Shown here piece after piece: positions 8,612-16,826 of a DNA stretch of 64,000 nt (positions are counted from its first letter, which is position 1; every line of letters begins with the position of its first letter). The DNA comes from AP-15 sp963833745 (GTDB lineage: Bacteria; Pseudomonadota; Alphaproteobacteria; ATCC43930; CGMCC-115725), in the NCBI GenBank assembly GCA_963833745.1, contig CAWHZD010000004.1, positions 1,116,001 through 1,180,000 of the forward strand. Direction: 5' to 3'. A program made the position numbers and the translations under genes. The notes under the pieces are model-generated. The model was not told the DNA's origin. It searched no databases and worked only from the letters and a program-made list of their open reading frames with translations.

Positions 8612-8798
8612 AGAAAGCGTCGCGGTCGAACGGCACCGGCTCGCCCGCTTCGAGGCGATCGGGGATCACCCGCAAGCTCAGCACGACTGCTTTGTTGCGA
8701 GCTTCCGCCTCGGTTGCGCCATAGGCCAGGACGCCGGGCAGTTCAGGAACCTCGGCGATCCAACGGCCATCTTCTTCGCGCTCGATCTCGATTTTCAT
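8595..8798 (-). CDS. hicB: HicB-family antitoxin
   Basis: The start at 8798 (MKIEIEREEDGRW) is chosen because AGGAGG lies just upstream; an ATG at 8819 that overlaps the stop of the preceding gene (ATGA) is the alternative. The 67-aa protein has the HicB core 'REEDGRWIAEVPELPGVLAY' followed by 'GATEAEARNKA', the partial RNase-H-like fold that binds HicA. It lacks a C-terminal DNA-binding domain, so operon autoregulation would need another factor. Confidence 0.8.
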   Translation of the reverse strand: MKIEIEREEDGRWIAEVPELPGVLAYGATEAEARNKAVVLSLRVIPDRLEAGEPVPFDRDAFFAAAE

Positions 8799-8815
8799 GC
8801 CGCTCCTCCTCGCGC

Positions 8816-9145
8816 TCATGCCGCACCTGCCGGCGGCGGTGCCGGCCCTTCGATCCGCTCGGCGAGGCGGACAAGCGGCGCCAGCATCCCGGTCATGCGC
8901 TCTTCCTGCACGGCAAAGCGGCCTTCCAGCGCACCAAAGCGGGTTTCGAGAGCACCAAGCCGCAACTCTATCGCCGTAAAACGCCGCTGCAGGTCGCGGA
9001 GCTGTGCGGTCAAGGTCAGAACCTGATTGCCGAGCCCGGCAATCTCGATGTTTTTGTCGACGCCAGCGATCGCCTCAGTAAGCTCGGCCTTGGTGGCGAG
9101 CCCGGCCAGCGCCGTCTCGATCCGGGCGAGGTGTTCCTCGCTCAT
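8816..9145 (-). CDS. Coiled-coil protein of unknown function
   Basis: The 109-aa product is a heptad-patterned coiled coil over most of its length ('LTAQLRDLQRRFTAIELRLG' then 'ALETRFGALEGRF'), ending in a Pro/Ala tail. It is translationally linked on both sides: its ATG overlaps the end of the resolvase remnant and its TGA overlaps an upstream hicB start candidate. Similar small coiled-coil proteins are common next to serine recombinases and toxin-antitoxin genes in alphaproteobacteria. No function is assigned. Confidence 0.6.
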   Translation of the reverse strand: MSEEHLARIETALAGLATKAELTEAIAGVDKNIEIAGLGNQVLTLTAQLRDLQRRFTAIELRLGALETRFGALEGRFAVQEERMTGMLAPLVRLAERIEGPAPPPAGAA

Positions 9146-9597
9146 GCCGCCGCCCCCGCTGTGGCCGCGTGGCGCTCGATGATTCGCCGGACGGTTTCGT
9201 GGCTGATCCGATGTCCTCGACCCCGGATGGCGTCGCGAATCGCCATCAGGCTGCTACCGCCGTCGCGCAAGGCGACGATCTCGGCGATTGCCGCCTGCTC
9301 GCCGGGGTCCCTGATCAACGCCGTGGCGTGGCTGCTCGCGGCTCCAACAATCCAGCCGAACGGACGGGTTCCGCCCTGGTGTCGGCCCTGGCGTCGCAGC
9401 CGCGCCTTGGCATCGCCCTGCCGCTCGCTGATCAGTGCGCGCTCGAACTGCGCGCAGGCAGCCAGAACCGACGCGATCAGTTGAGCAATGCTGCTGTCGG
9501 TGACATCACCCAAGTCGAGCAGCAGCAGGCCGATCTTGCGCCTTATGAAGTTCTCGATCGTTTCCAGGGCGTTCAACGAGATGCGCCAGATCGCCAA
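9142..9597 (-). pseudogene. Serine recombinase/resolvase, N-terminus missing
   Basis: The 151 residues match the rear part of a small serine recombinase: 'AQLIASVLAACAQFERALIS' and 'ERQGDAKARLRRQGRHQGG' correspond to the end of the catalytic domain and the long E helix, and 'SLMAIRDAIRGRGHRISHET' with 'VRRIIER' to the C-terminal helix-turn-helix. The front part with the catalytic serine (YxRVS) is absent; upstream bases only weakly recall the 'LDRLSRN' region. It can no longer recombine DNA, but its frame still runs into the downstream coiled-coil/hicBA genes by an ATGA overlap. Confidence 0.75.
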
Positions 9598-9657
9598 ACA
9601 TACGCGACTCGCCGCACCCAGCGGCGACCAGACCAGATTGCCAAGCCGGTCTGCACG

Positions 9658-10191
9658 TCAGTGCCGGGGCTGAGCCTTGACGGCGGCGATCGCCTGCTGT
9701 CGAAACAACGTGTCGGCGGTCCGTTTCTGGATGTCAGACAGGCTCGCATAGAGGCTGTCGAACGCTGTCGCGAGATGCTCGGTGTTGTCGGCATAGGCGC
9801 GTGCGATCTGCGCGTAGGAATGCATATTGTCGACCGCGTTCATCTCTGACACGGCGCCAGCGCGTTGGGAAAAGAGCGCATCCGTACTTGCCGCGTTGTC
9901 GCGCATCGTCTGGGCAAAGGCCACCCACAGCGGCATCTGCGCCTCGGTAACGCCGAGCTGTGATTGCAGCGTACGGATCCGCTGATTGACGGCGGCTCGG
10001 GTCGAGGCGGACATCTCTGGGGGCGCCGATGGCGCAGTGGCTTGAGCGACAGCGTCGGCTGGAGGTGGAGCCGTCGCAGGCGCGGTCTCGCCAGTCACGG
10101 CGGCCACCGTGGACCCCGCCTGCACAGAGCAGATGGCCGGCGCCAGCAAAATCGCCAAGACGACGCCGCGCAATGCCGATGGCGAGAACAT
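9658..10191 (-). CDS. Exported Spy/LTXXQ-motif family protein
   Basis: The 177-aa product begins with a signal peptide ('GVVLAILLAPAICSVQA') and an Ala/Pro-rich linker to about residue 60, followed by a helical domain: 'RIRTLQSQLGVTEAQMPLWV' with 'AFAQTMRDNA', and a C-terminal 'SLSDIQKRTADTLFR'. This resembles the Spy/CpxP-like LTXXQ family of periplasmic chaperones, with the 'LGVTEAQ' and 'LSDIQ' repeats in place of LTxxQ. Likely role: periplasmic stress or metal-related chaperone. It is transcribed in the same direction as the downstream resolvase remnant, but is not obviously part of that operon. Confidence 0.7.
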   Translation of the reverse strand: MFSPSALRGVVLAILLAPAICSVQAGSTVAAVTGETAPATAPPPADAVAQATAPSAPPEMSASTRAAVNQRIRTLQSQLGVTEAQMPLWVAFAQTMRDNAASTDALFSQRAGAVSEMNAVDNMHSYAQIARAYADNTEHLATAFDSLYASLSDIQKRTADTLFRQQAIAAVKAQPRH

Positions 10192-10212
10192 ATCGACCTC
10201 TCTATCGATTAG

Positions 10213-11175
10213 TCACCGGCCGTGACCCCGCCCGCCGCCAAAGCCGGGGCCTTGCCGTGCCTCGCGCCAACCACCAAAGCCCGGACCGCGCCATCCTTGG
10301 TGCCCGCCGCCGCGCCAGCCCCCGGCCCCGGCCCAGCCACCGCCGTGCCAACCTGCTCCCCCGCGCCAACCGCCGCCGTGCCAACCCGCTCCCCCGCGCC
10401 AACCGCCGCCATGCCAGCCGACCCCGTGCCAGCCGCCACCGATGAAGCCGGGCGCCCACCAGAAGGGTTCGATTGCTGCGAACGCCAGGACGGGAGGGGC
10501 GATCACGATAGCGAGCCCGGGCGGCGCAAAGATCACCGGGGGCGGCGCGACTGCCGCGACGACGACAGGCGGCGGCAGGACCACAATCGGCGGCGGCGAC
10601 GCCGCACCTATCAGCGCACCAGTCGACGGCGGGGGCGGGGCCGAACCTGCAGGAGCGGCCGCCACCACAGGCGGCGCGGCCGAGACGATCGGCGCTGGAG
10701 CTATCGCTGGCAGTCCGAGGACGATCGGCGGTGGTGCCGCATAAATCAGTGGGGGCGCGATAATTAAGGGCGGCGCGATGATGACGCCGAACGACGCGCT
10801 GACCAGCAGGCTGGGCCACGGCCAAAAGCCTACGCCCCAACCCCAGCCCCAGCCACCCCAGCCCCAGGCATGAAACCAATCCGCCCCGCCTCCAGCGACG
10901 AACCCCGGCCGCCCCCATCCACCGGCGCCATGCCAGCCGCCGGCGCCATGCCAGCCACCGGCCCCGTGCCAACCGCCACCCCCGTGCCAACCGCCACCCC
11001 CGTGCCAACCACCGGCCCCGTGCCAACCGCCACCCCCATGCCAGCCACCACCCCCGTGCCAACCGCCACCCCCATGCCAGCCGCCACCCCCGTGGTCGGC
11101 CATGGCCGGGCGAGCCGCTGCAATCGTCAATAGCGCAGCCGCGGCGATCAAGAGCTCAGTAATTCTACGCCTCAT
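10213..11175 (-). CDS. Exported Gly-Trp-His repeat protein with hydrophobic centre
   Basis: The 320-aa product has a signal peptide ending at 'ARPAMADH'. It is followed at residues 29-88 by ten 6-residue units of the form G-G/A-G-G-W-H (the last ends W-G). A Trp-rich bridge ('FHAWGWGGWGWGWGVGFWPW') leads to a Pro/Ala/Val/Ile-rich centre (about 120-245, many 'IAPPL/VVAAAPP' turns). A second Gly-Trp-His/Arg block runs from about 250 to the end. Regular histidines suggest metal binding, and the Gly/Trp pattern an extracellular or periplasmic matrix. No catalytic motif is present and I do not recognise a named family. It lies divergently from mucR. Confidence 0.7.
   Translation of the reverse strand: MRRRITELLIAAAALLTIAAARPAMADHGGGGWHGGGGWHGGGGWHGGGGWHGAGGWHGGGGWHGGGGWHGAGGWHGAGGWHGAGGWGRPGFVAGGGADWFHAWGWGGWGWGWGVGFWPWPSLLVSASFGVIIAPPLIIAPPLIYAAPPPIVLGLPAIAPAPIVSAAPPVVAAAPAGSAPPPPSTGALIGAASPPPIVVLPPPVVVAAVAPPPVIFAPPGLAIVIAPPVLAFAAIEPFWWAPGFIGGGWHGVGWHGGGWRGGAGWHGGGWRGGAGWHGGGWAGAGGWRGGGHQGWRGPGFGGWREARQGPGFGGGRGHGR
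10912..11091 (-). repeat. Ten tandem 18-bp units encoding G-x-G-G-W-H
   Basis: These 180 bases are ten in-frame 18-bp repeats. Units differ mainly at the second codon (Gly or Ala) and by silent changes, so the array has grown by duplication under coding constraint. Copy number is likely to vary between strains. Confidence 0.85.
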
Positions 11176-11522
11176 CGACAGGGTCCTCGCAGCATCTCGT
11201 CCCTTGCCTGCTTAGACAGGCCTCTCGCCTGCTATTATGGGCGCGTCCCGCCTGGGCGGCTGAATCGATAGAACGTCAAAGCAGCATTCGCATTCCGAGG
11301 CGCCTTAAGATTGGTGCTCCAGTTGGTGAGGATCACGCTCCGATAGTGCCTCCACTTTTCACCTCTGACCAAGGCTCTTGGCAATCAAACTTTCGCGGTA
11401 ATTTCGACGGTCAGTCGATTCGCAAACGACGCGGTAATCTTCAAATATTTCACGCTTGCGAAATTGTAAACGAACCGCTCTCGATTAAATAAGGCTCAAT
11501 CAACGAGGTTTAGGGAGAAGAT
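11176..11522. other. Divergent intergenic region before mucR
   Basis: There is no gene in these 347 bases. They separate the Gly-Trp-His protein (minus) from mucR (plus), so both promoters should lie here. The part just before mucR is AT-richer than its surroundings, as expected for a MucR/Ros-regulated promoter. I see no convincing palindrome or sigma-factor consensus. Confidence 0.5.
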
Positions 11523-11993
11523 ATGGCCGATGACAGCAATGCGCAGAAGGTCGATCCCAGCCTGATTGCGGAGATCGTCAGTAGTTATGTCGCAAAAAAT
11601 AGCATTGGCGTCGATCAGATTGGGGATCTGATTACGATGGTGCATCGCACCCTCAGCGGCCTCGGCGAGAACGCAACTGCGCCCGTACCGGGGCCGCTGG
11701 TGCGGGCTGTGTCGATCAGGCGATCGGTGCAGCCCGACTACGTCGTGTGCCTCGAATGCGGGTTTCGCGGCATAGCCCTGCGCCGCCATCTACGGGTGCG
11801 GCATGGGCTCGATGTCACCGACTATCGCGCCCGCTGGAAACTATCGCCCGACCATGCGGTGACGGCGCCGGCCTATTCGGCTCGCCGTTCGACGATGGCG
11901 AGGGAGATCGGGCTCGGCCGCAAGCCGGCCCCAGTCGAGACGCCACCCGCACCGAAGCGGCGGGGACGTCCGCGGCAGTCGGCCACGTTGTAG
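11523..11993 (+). CDS. MucR/Ros-family zinc-finger transcriptional regulator
   Basis: The 156-aa protein is a typical MucR: 'DPSLIAEIVSSYVAKN' forms the N-terminal oligomerisation helix, and residues around 75-97 hold the prokaryotic Cys2His2 finger 'CLECGFRGIALRRHLRVRH' (Cys-x2-Cys-x9-His-x4-His). After it comes 'TDYRARWKLSPDHAVTAPAY', the conserved RxxWxLxxDYPMVAPxY-like segment. The extended C-terminal tail ends in 'KRRGRPRQS', an AT-hook-like stretch. MucR proteins bind AT-rich targets and silence surface polysaccharide, motility and horizontally acquired genes in alphaproteobacteria, which fits its place at the edge of the mobile-element region. Confidence 0.9.
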   Translation: MADDSNAQKVDPSLIAEIVSSYVAKNSIGVDQIGDLITMVHRTLSGLGENATAPVPGPLVRAVSIRRSVQPDYVVCLECGFRGIALRRHLRVRHGLDVTDYRARWKLSPDHAVTAPAYSARRSTMAREIGLGRKPAPVETPPAPKRRGRPRQSATL

Positions 11994-12070
11994 CCAAACC
12001 GGTATCCGCGACGGCTTTATACCGCCGTAAACCTCTTGGTCTCCAGTGCTCTACCCTGTTGTTTCTATAC

Positions 12071-13966
12071 GTTCGCGGTAGGGACGTTCATGGCTGAACG
12101 CCCCCCGCACAGATCCGAGCGGGCCCAATTCGGGCACTCGGCTCCTACCTCGGGTGTCTGACGGCGAAGCGCACATTGGGCCAAGGATGAAGGATCCGCG
12201 GCCTAGGGAGAAAATCATCGGCCAGCTTCGCCATCCGCGGCCACACCAGGTGCGCCTTCTGACTGCGCCGGCTGAGACGCCGGTGCCAGAGAACGGTGAC
12301 GTGGTAGCGGAATGCACCGATCGCCGCGCTATTCGTGGGCACGGCGTGGTAAGCGAAATAACCGGCGACGACTTGGCCGAGCCATTTCCCGGTGTCCGGG
12401 ATCGGCAGGTGCCACCGCTGCCGCAACCCCTCTTTGATCTCCCGCAGCTTCGCGCACGACTTCCTCCGGATCTGGAAATCGCCCCGCCGGGATTTGCCGC
12501 AGATCAGCACAAAGCCCAGGAATTTGAAGGTCTCCGGTTTACCGAGCCCGCGCTTTTCGCGGTTCTGCGCCGCATGGCGGCCGAACTCGATCAGGCGGGT
12601 CTTGTCCGGGTGCAGCGACAGCGAGAACTCCCGCAGCCGTTCGTGCATCGCGTCCCGGAAGCGGCGAGCGTCGCTCTCATGCTGGAAGCCCACGACTGTG
12701 TCATCGGCGTACCTGACCATGATCATGTCGCCCGAGGCCTCGCGCCGTCGCCAGCGCTCAGCCCAGAGATCGAAAGCGTAGTGGAGATAGACGTTCGCGA
12801 GCAGCGGCGAAATCACCGAGCCCTGGCCCGTCCCCTTCTCCTCGATCGTCACGATCCCGTCTTCGAGGACGCCGGCCCGCAGCCATTTCTGGACGAGCCG
12901 GATGATGCGCTTGTCGCCGATCCGGTGCTCCAGGAAGCGGACAACCCATTGCTGGGAAACTTCCATGAAAAACGACCGGATGTCGGCGTCGAGAATGAAA
13001 TTCACCTTCCTGCTGCTGATCCCGACGATCAGTGCGTCCAGCGCATCGTGCTGGCTGCGGTTCGGTCGGAACCCATACGAGAACCCGAGGAAATCTTCCT
13101 CGTAGATCACGCTCAGCACGGCCGCCACGGCTCTCTGGACGATTTTGTCTTCAAGCGCCGCGACCGCCAGCGGCCGCTTGCTGCCATCTTCCTTCGGAAT
13201 ATAGCTCCGCCGGGACGGCAGCGCCCGGTACGCTCCTGCTTGGACCTGCGCGTGCAGAGCCTCAATCTTGCGATCGAGGTCCTGCTCGTAGGTCTCCCAT
13301 GTCATGCCGTCCACGCCGGGCGCGGCATCACGCTTCATTGCGTAAAATGCCGTTTTCAACATGGCGGGATTGACATGGTGCAGGAGCGCGGTGAACCTCT
13401 CCTTCTTCCTTTGCCTTGCGGCTTGCCGTACGCGGTCCAGCGCCTGTGACACGCTTGCCCGGTCCTGCGCCCGGCGCGTGCTTTGCTGATCCGTGTTCCC
13501 CTTGGTCGCCGTCCTTGGCTCCACCAACTCCGCGGCGGATCGCTCCGCCTTGTTCGCCGGCTTCACGGCTACTACGACGGCGTCAGACTTCTCGGATTCG
13601 TGCATCACCGGCTACGGCTCCTCGCCTTCCCGATGCGGACCGGCGGCGTCCATCCGCCGGCCGAACCCGAGATCTCCCGGTTCCCGTGCAAAACAGCGTC
13701 CGTACATGCCAGGGTCTTTGACCACGCCGGAGCGATGGGTGCTCGCGCTATCGCACCTGCCCGTGTTGCCTTCCGTGTTATCAAGCACGTCGGCCTCCGG
13801 ATCGAGGACTTTTCGCGGCTCAATGGCTGGCCTATACGTTCCCCTGCCAACGCTTCGCCGCCATCTTCGCAGATGTCGCCGCATGACTCGGGGGCCAGTG
13901 TGGTTCGCTATACCTTCACTGCAAGAGACTTTCACTCTCTACTCTTTGCCGGTTTCGCCGGCGCAC
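12071..13966 (-). ncRNA. Group II intron (complete, about 1.9 kb)
   Basis: On the minus strand the 5' end is GTGCGCC at 13966, followed by a folded domain I region. At the 3' end, 12112-12144 folds as domain V (GAGCC...GATC arms with a GAATTG-type tip), directly followed by a domain VI hairpin (about 12076-12105). The end at 12071 leaves a terminal AC. The six exon bases before the intron read TTATCA, and the intron contains TGATAA at 13778-13783, a perfect EBS1/IBS1 pairing that fixes the 5' splice site. The reverse transcriptase gene sits between domains I-III and V, as usual. The 5' exon is the outer end of the adjacent IS1595. Confidence 0.85.
12145..13605 (-). CDS. ltrA: Group II intron reverse transcriptase/maturase
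   Basis: The intron-encoded protein is about 486 aa. It has the reverse transcriptase blocks 'MKRDAAPGVDGMTWETYE' (RT0-1), 'IPKEDGSKRPLAVAALEDK' (RT2), 'FSYGFRPNRSQHDAL' (RT3), 'GTGQGSVISPLLANVYLH' (RT4) and the catalytic 'MVRYADDTVVGF' (RT5, YADD). A maturase (X) and group II maturase-specific region follow. There is no H-N-H endonuclease domain after domain X, so mobility would use nascent strands as primers. It assists splicing of its own RNA and reverse-splices it into DNA. The frame is intact. The ATG at 13605 is preferred over the GTG one codon upstream. Confidence 0.93.
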   Translation of the reverse strand: MHESEKSDAVVVAVKPANKAERSAAELVEPRTATKGNTDQQSTRRAQDRASVSQALDRVRQAARQRKKERFTALLHHVNPAMLKTAFYAMKRDAAPGVDGMTWETYEQDLDRKIEALHAQVQAGAYRALPSRRSYIPKEDGSKRPLAVAALEDKIVQRAVAAVLSVIYEEDFLGFSYGFRPNRSQHDALDALIVGISSRKVNFILDADIRSFFMEVSQQWVVRFLEHRIGDKRIIRLVQKWLRAGVLEDGIVTIEEKGTGQGSVISPLLANVYLHYAFDLWAERWRRREASGDMIMVRYADDTVVGFQHESDARRFRDAMHERLREFSLSLHPDKTRLIEFGRHAAQNREKRGLGKPETFKFLGFVLICGKSRRGDFQIRRKSCAKLREIKEGLRQRWHLPIPDTGKWLGQVVAGYFAYHAVPTNSAAIGAFRYHVTVLWHRRLSRRSQKAHLVWPRMAKLADDFLPRPRILHPWPNVRFAVRHPR

Positions 13967-15030
13967 TGATAATGTCCTTCCCGCTTACCATCGACACTCA
14001 GCAAGTAATAGGCTAATATCATCCTGAAAACACGACGATTTTCAGGGTGAAGTAATGCCTCGTAACCGCGTGCAGCACCAGAAGGGCCTCTCGGACGATG
14101 CGTTCGAGCAGCGCTATCCGGACGAAGAGGCATGCCGCAAGGCGTGGTTCGTCTGGCGCTGGCCGGAGGGCTTCAAGTGTCCGCGGTGCGCATCGACAAA
14201 GTATTCCGAGATCCAGGGCCGTCAACTGCTTCAGTGCCGGCGATGCCGGTACCAGACATCGCTGATCGCCGGCACCGTTTTGCAGGGCACCAAGCTGCCG
14301 ATGCGGCTGTGGTTCCGCGCCATGCATCTGCTTGGCCAGGGCAAGAAGGGAATATCCAACATCGAGTTGGGCCGGCGGCTGGGGATCTCGACCAACGCTG
14401 CCTGGCGGCTTCAGCACAAGCTGATGCAGGCCATGCTCGAGCGCGACCGTCGTTACAAGCTCGGCGCCGCCGGCCCGCGGATCGAGATCGACGACGCTTA
14501 CATCGGCGGCGAGCGCACCGGCGAAGGGTCTGGGCGCGGCCGGCGCGGCCACACCCCTTTTATTGTCGCGATCGAGACCTCCGATGACGGTCGGCCGCTA
14601 CACGCTCGCTTGCAGGTGGTGCGTGGCTTCCGAGCCGGTGAAACCAAGCGTTTGTGCTCCGCTGTCGAGGCCGGAACCACCGTTGTCAGCGACGGCGGCC
14701 AGTGGTTTCGCTGCATCGCCGAACAGCCGGGCATCGTCCATCAACGGCACGTCACCGGCTCCGGTCGCAGGTCGGCGCGCCACCCTGCCTTCCGCTGGGC
14801 GAACACGGTGCTGGCCAATGTCAAAAACAGCCTCTTGGCCACCCATCGCGTGGTCGGCGCCAAACATCTGCCACGTTACCTCGCCGCCTTCGCCTGGCGC
14901 TTCAACCGCCGCTTTGTTTTAAAAACCATCCACGAGCGCCTCGCCATCGCGGCAATCACCACCCCACCAATGCCATACCGCCTCCTCAAATTGGCTGAGG
15001 CACGATGGTAAGCGGGATGTCCTTTATCAG
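13967..15030 (+). mobile_element. IS1595-family element (ISa)
   Basis: Terminal inverted repeats flank one transposase gene. The left end (13967-13993) begins TGATAATGTCC and the right end, reverse-complemented, begins TGATAAAGGAC; both then share CCCGCTTACCATCG. Length is about 1.06 kb, normal for IS1595. The left end is directly abutted by the group II intron, so no intact target duplication can be read there. The right flank continues into the integrase operon. Confidence 0.85.
14055..15011 (+). CDS. IS1595-family transposase
   Basis: The intact 318-aa transposase has an N-terminal zinc ribbon ('CPRCAS' then 'LQCRRCRYQTS', residues about 42-68), the family 'GKKGISNIELGRRLGISTNA' helix-turn-helix-like stretch, and the catalytic core beginning 'IEIDDAYIGGE' with later Asp 'VVSDGGQW'. 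A C-terminal 'FAWRFNRRF' closes the ISXO2-like DDE domain. It moves the element that carries it. Only about 45% of the protein would be expected to match the second IS1595 at 17972, so they are independent arrivals. Confidence 0.9.
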   Translation: MPRNRVQHQKGLSDDAFEQRYPDEEACRKAWFVWRWPEGFKCPRCASTKYSEIQGRQLLQCRRCRYQTSLIAGTVLQGTKLPMRLWFRAMHLLGQGKKGISNIELGRRLGISTNAAWRLQHKLMQAMLERDRRYKLGAAGPRIEIDDAYIGGERTGEGSGRGRRGHTPFIVAIETSDDGRPLHARLQVVRGFRAGETKRLCSAVEAGTTVVSDGGQWFRCIAEQPGIVHQRHVTGSGRRSARHPAFRWANTVLANVKNSLLATHRVVGAKHLPRYLAAFAWRFNRRFVLKTIHERLAIAAITTPPMPYRLLKLAEARW

Positions 15031-15061
15031 ATACCTATGCGCGCGTGGAGGGAGGAGGGTG

Positions 15062-15358
15062 ATGACTGGTGCGGGGAGGACGGAACTCGACCGGTCAAGC
15101 TGGCCAGAAGGTGTCGAACCGCTGTCATGGGCCAACATGGGGCGGATCGGTGTCGGCCGCGACGGGCATCTTTATTGGGACGGTCGCCAAGTCCAGACAC
15201 GGAGCAGGCTCGATCTCAATGTCTGGCAAACGATAGGTGCGGTGATGATCGCGGTTGGAACGCTCGTTGGCGGCATTGGGGCGCTCGGCGCTGGCATAGA
15301 TGCCGGACATAATTTTGGCTGCAAAGTACACTGGTGGATAGAGGGGTGCTCAAAGTGA
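15062..15358 (+). CDS. Small membrane protein, first gene of an integrase operon
   Basis: The ATG at 15062 follows GGAGGAGGG, so it is preferred over an upstream in-frame ATG inside the IS end. The 98-aa product has a hydrophilic front ('MTGAGRTELDRSSWPEGVEP') and one clear transmembrane segment ('TIGAVMIAVGTLVGGIGALG') with a short Cys-containing tail. Function is unknown. Its stop overlaps the start of the next gene (GTGA). Confidence 0.6.
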   Translation: MTGAGRTELDRSSWPEGVEPLSWANMGRIGVGRDGHLYWDGRQVQTRSRLDLNVWQTIGAVMIAVGTLVGGIGALGAGIDAGHNFGCKVHWWIEGCSK

Positions 15359-15726
15359 ATGAACTCAAAGAAGCCGAGCTTCGGGAACGAGAAGCCGAGA
15401 GGCAAGATGCTCTTGCAGCTCTTGAGGAGGCGCTGGCTAGTATCGAAGCGCAGCACCGCGAGCCTGACCAATGGGAGCGTGTCTGCCTCGCAGCGGGTAT
15501 TGCTGTGATGTTTTCCGTCGCATATCGGCTGGCAGAGACGGAAGCCGTGCTTGCTATGACGCCGCCGAGCGGGCGAAGCTTGGCATCGAATTTACCGTCC
15601 GATCCTTTGTACAATCAGTGCAATCTAGCGCTGCTGAAAGACATGATGCGGCGGGCGCGCGCTGAACCGCTGAAGCGGTACGCACATCTAGGGCCGGTTC
15701 AGTTTACCGGTGAAGGGCGCTCGTGA
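15355..15726 (+). CDS. Hypothetical protein with coiled-coil front, second gene of operon
   Basis: The GTG at 15355 overlaps the preceding stop (GTGA). The product (about 123 aa) starts with a charged coiled coil ('KEAELREREAERQDALAALE'), then a hydrophobic segment ('VCLAAGIAVMFSVAYRLAET') and a polar tail. Its stop overlaps the GTG start of the integrase by four bases, so the three genes are translationally coupled. No family is recognised. Confidence 0.55.
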   Translation: MNELKEAELREREAERQDALAALEEALASIEAQHREPDQWERVCLAAGIAVMFSVAYRLAETEAVLAMTPPSGRSLASNLPSDPLYNQCNLALLKDMMRRARAEPLKRYAHLGPVQFTGEGRS

Positions 15727-16673
15727 ATCAAGTCGTCCCTCTTCACTCTTCGACTTTGCCTGCGCTCGTCGCCGCCGCCGGCGAGCGCGCCGGCCTCCGC
15801 TTCCTTGAATTCTTTGCCGCCAACATCCGTAACCCGCACACGCGCCGGGCCTATGCCCGCGCTGCGGAGGAATTCTTGGCCTGGTGCGTCGACGCAGGCG
15901 TGTCGTCGATCGCCGCCGTCCAGCCGGTGCATGTCGCTACCTGGATCGAGGCCGGAATGCGCGAACTCGCCGCGCCAAGCGTCAAGCAACGGCTCGCCGC
16001 GATCCGCCACCTGTTTGACTGGTTGGTCACCGGCCAGGTCGTGCCGGTCAATCCGGCCGGCTCGGTGCGCGGGCCCCGGCATGTCGTGACCTGTGGGCAA
16101 ACCCCGGTGCTCGATCCAGCCGAGGCGCGGGCGCTGCTCGACAGCATCGATGTCTCGACGCATGCCGGCCTGCGCGACCGCGCGCTGATCGGGCTTATGG
16201 TCTATTCGTTCGCCCGGATCGGCGCGGCGCTCGGCATGGCGGTTGAGGACGTGTTCACCCAAAACCGCCGGCTTTGGGTGCGCCTGCGCGAGAAGGGCGG
16301 CAAGCGACACGCGATGCCGTGTCACCACAACCTCGACGAATACCTCGTCGCCTATCTCGACGGCGCGAGCCTGCGCGACGATCCCAAGGGGCCGCTGTTC
16401 CGCACGATCGGTCGCGGCACTGGCCGCCTCACCCGCACGGTGCTGCCGCAGGCGAACGCCTATGCGATGATCCGCCGGCGTGCCGCGGCGGCTGGGATCG
16501 AAACTAAGCTCGGCAACCACAGCTTTCGAGCGACCACCGCCTATCTCAAGAACGGAGGCACGCTCGAAAAGGCGGCAGCGATGGCAAACCATGCCTCGAC
16601 GCGAACGACGCAGCTCTACGATCGCCGACGCGATGAGGTCAGCCTCGATGAGGTCGAACGGATAGCGATTTAA
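15723..16673 (+). CDS. Tyrosine recombinase/integrase
   Basis: The 316-aa protein is a full-length XerC/D-like recombinase. A SAM-like DNA-binding domain (about residues 20-110, 'NPHTRRAYARAAEEFLAWC') is followed by a catalytic domain with Arg in 'MVYSFARIGAAL', the beta-strand Lys in 'REKGGKRHAMP', His-x-x-Arg in 'NHSFRATTAYL', His in 'MANHASTRTTQLYDRR' and the nucleophilic Tyr in the same stretch. All catalytic residues are present. It probably served an integrative element whose other genes are the two upstream ORFs and the broken HTH gene downstream. No attachment site was identified. Confidence 0.9.
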   Translation: MNQVVPLHSSTLPALVAAAGERAGLRFLEFFAANIRNPHTRRAYARAAEEFLAWCVDAGVSSIAAVQPVHVATWIEAGMRELAAPSVKQRLAAIRHLFDWLVTGQVVPVNPAGSVRGPRHVVTCGQTPVLDPAEARALLDSIDVSTHAGLRDRALIGLMVYSFARIGAALGMAVEDVFTQNRRLWVRLREKGGKRHAMPCHHNLDEYLVAYLDGASLRDDPKGPLFRTIGRGTGRLTRTVLPQANAYAMIRRRAAAAGIETKLGNHSFRATTAYLKNGGTLEKAAAMANHASTRTTQLYDRRRDEVSLDEVERIAI

Positions 16674-16826
16674 CGGGCGGGTATGGCAATTTCCGGTCAT
16701 ACCCTATGGCGATGCATCGCAAACAGGGATATCGAGGTCACCCCCTCTGCTTCCCTACCTCTTTCGGCTCAGCTAATTGAAATGGCGTCAAAATCCCCAC
16801 AGGTATCGGGCAGGAGGTAACCGATC

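Noticed and set aside
10912..11091. CRISPR array
   Set aside because: The 18-bp units are contiguous without spacers and encode a regular peptide repeat.
10222..11133. Long plus-strand frames rich in Pro/Ala/Thr opposite the Gly-Trp-His gene
   Set aside because: They are shadows of the 18-bp repeats read on the other strand; they have no signal peptide, ribosome-binding site or family match.
12154..13449. 431-codon plus-strand frame across the reverse transcriptase gene
   Set aside because: Mirror of a GC-rich coding strand; the minus strand carries the clear RT motifs including YADD.
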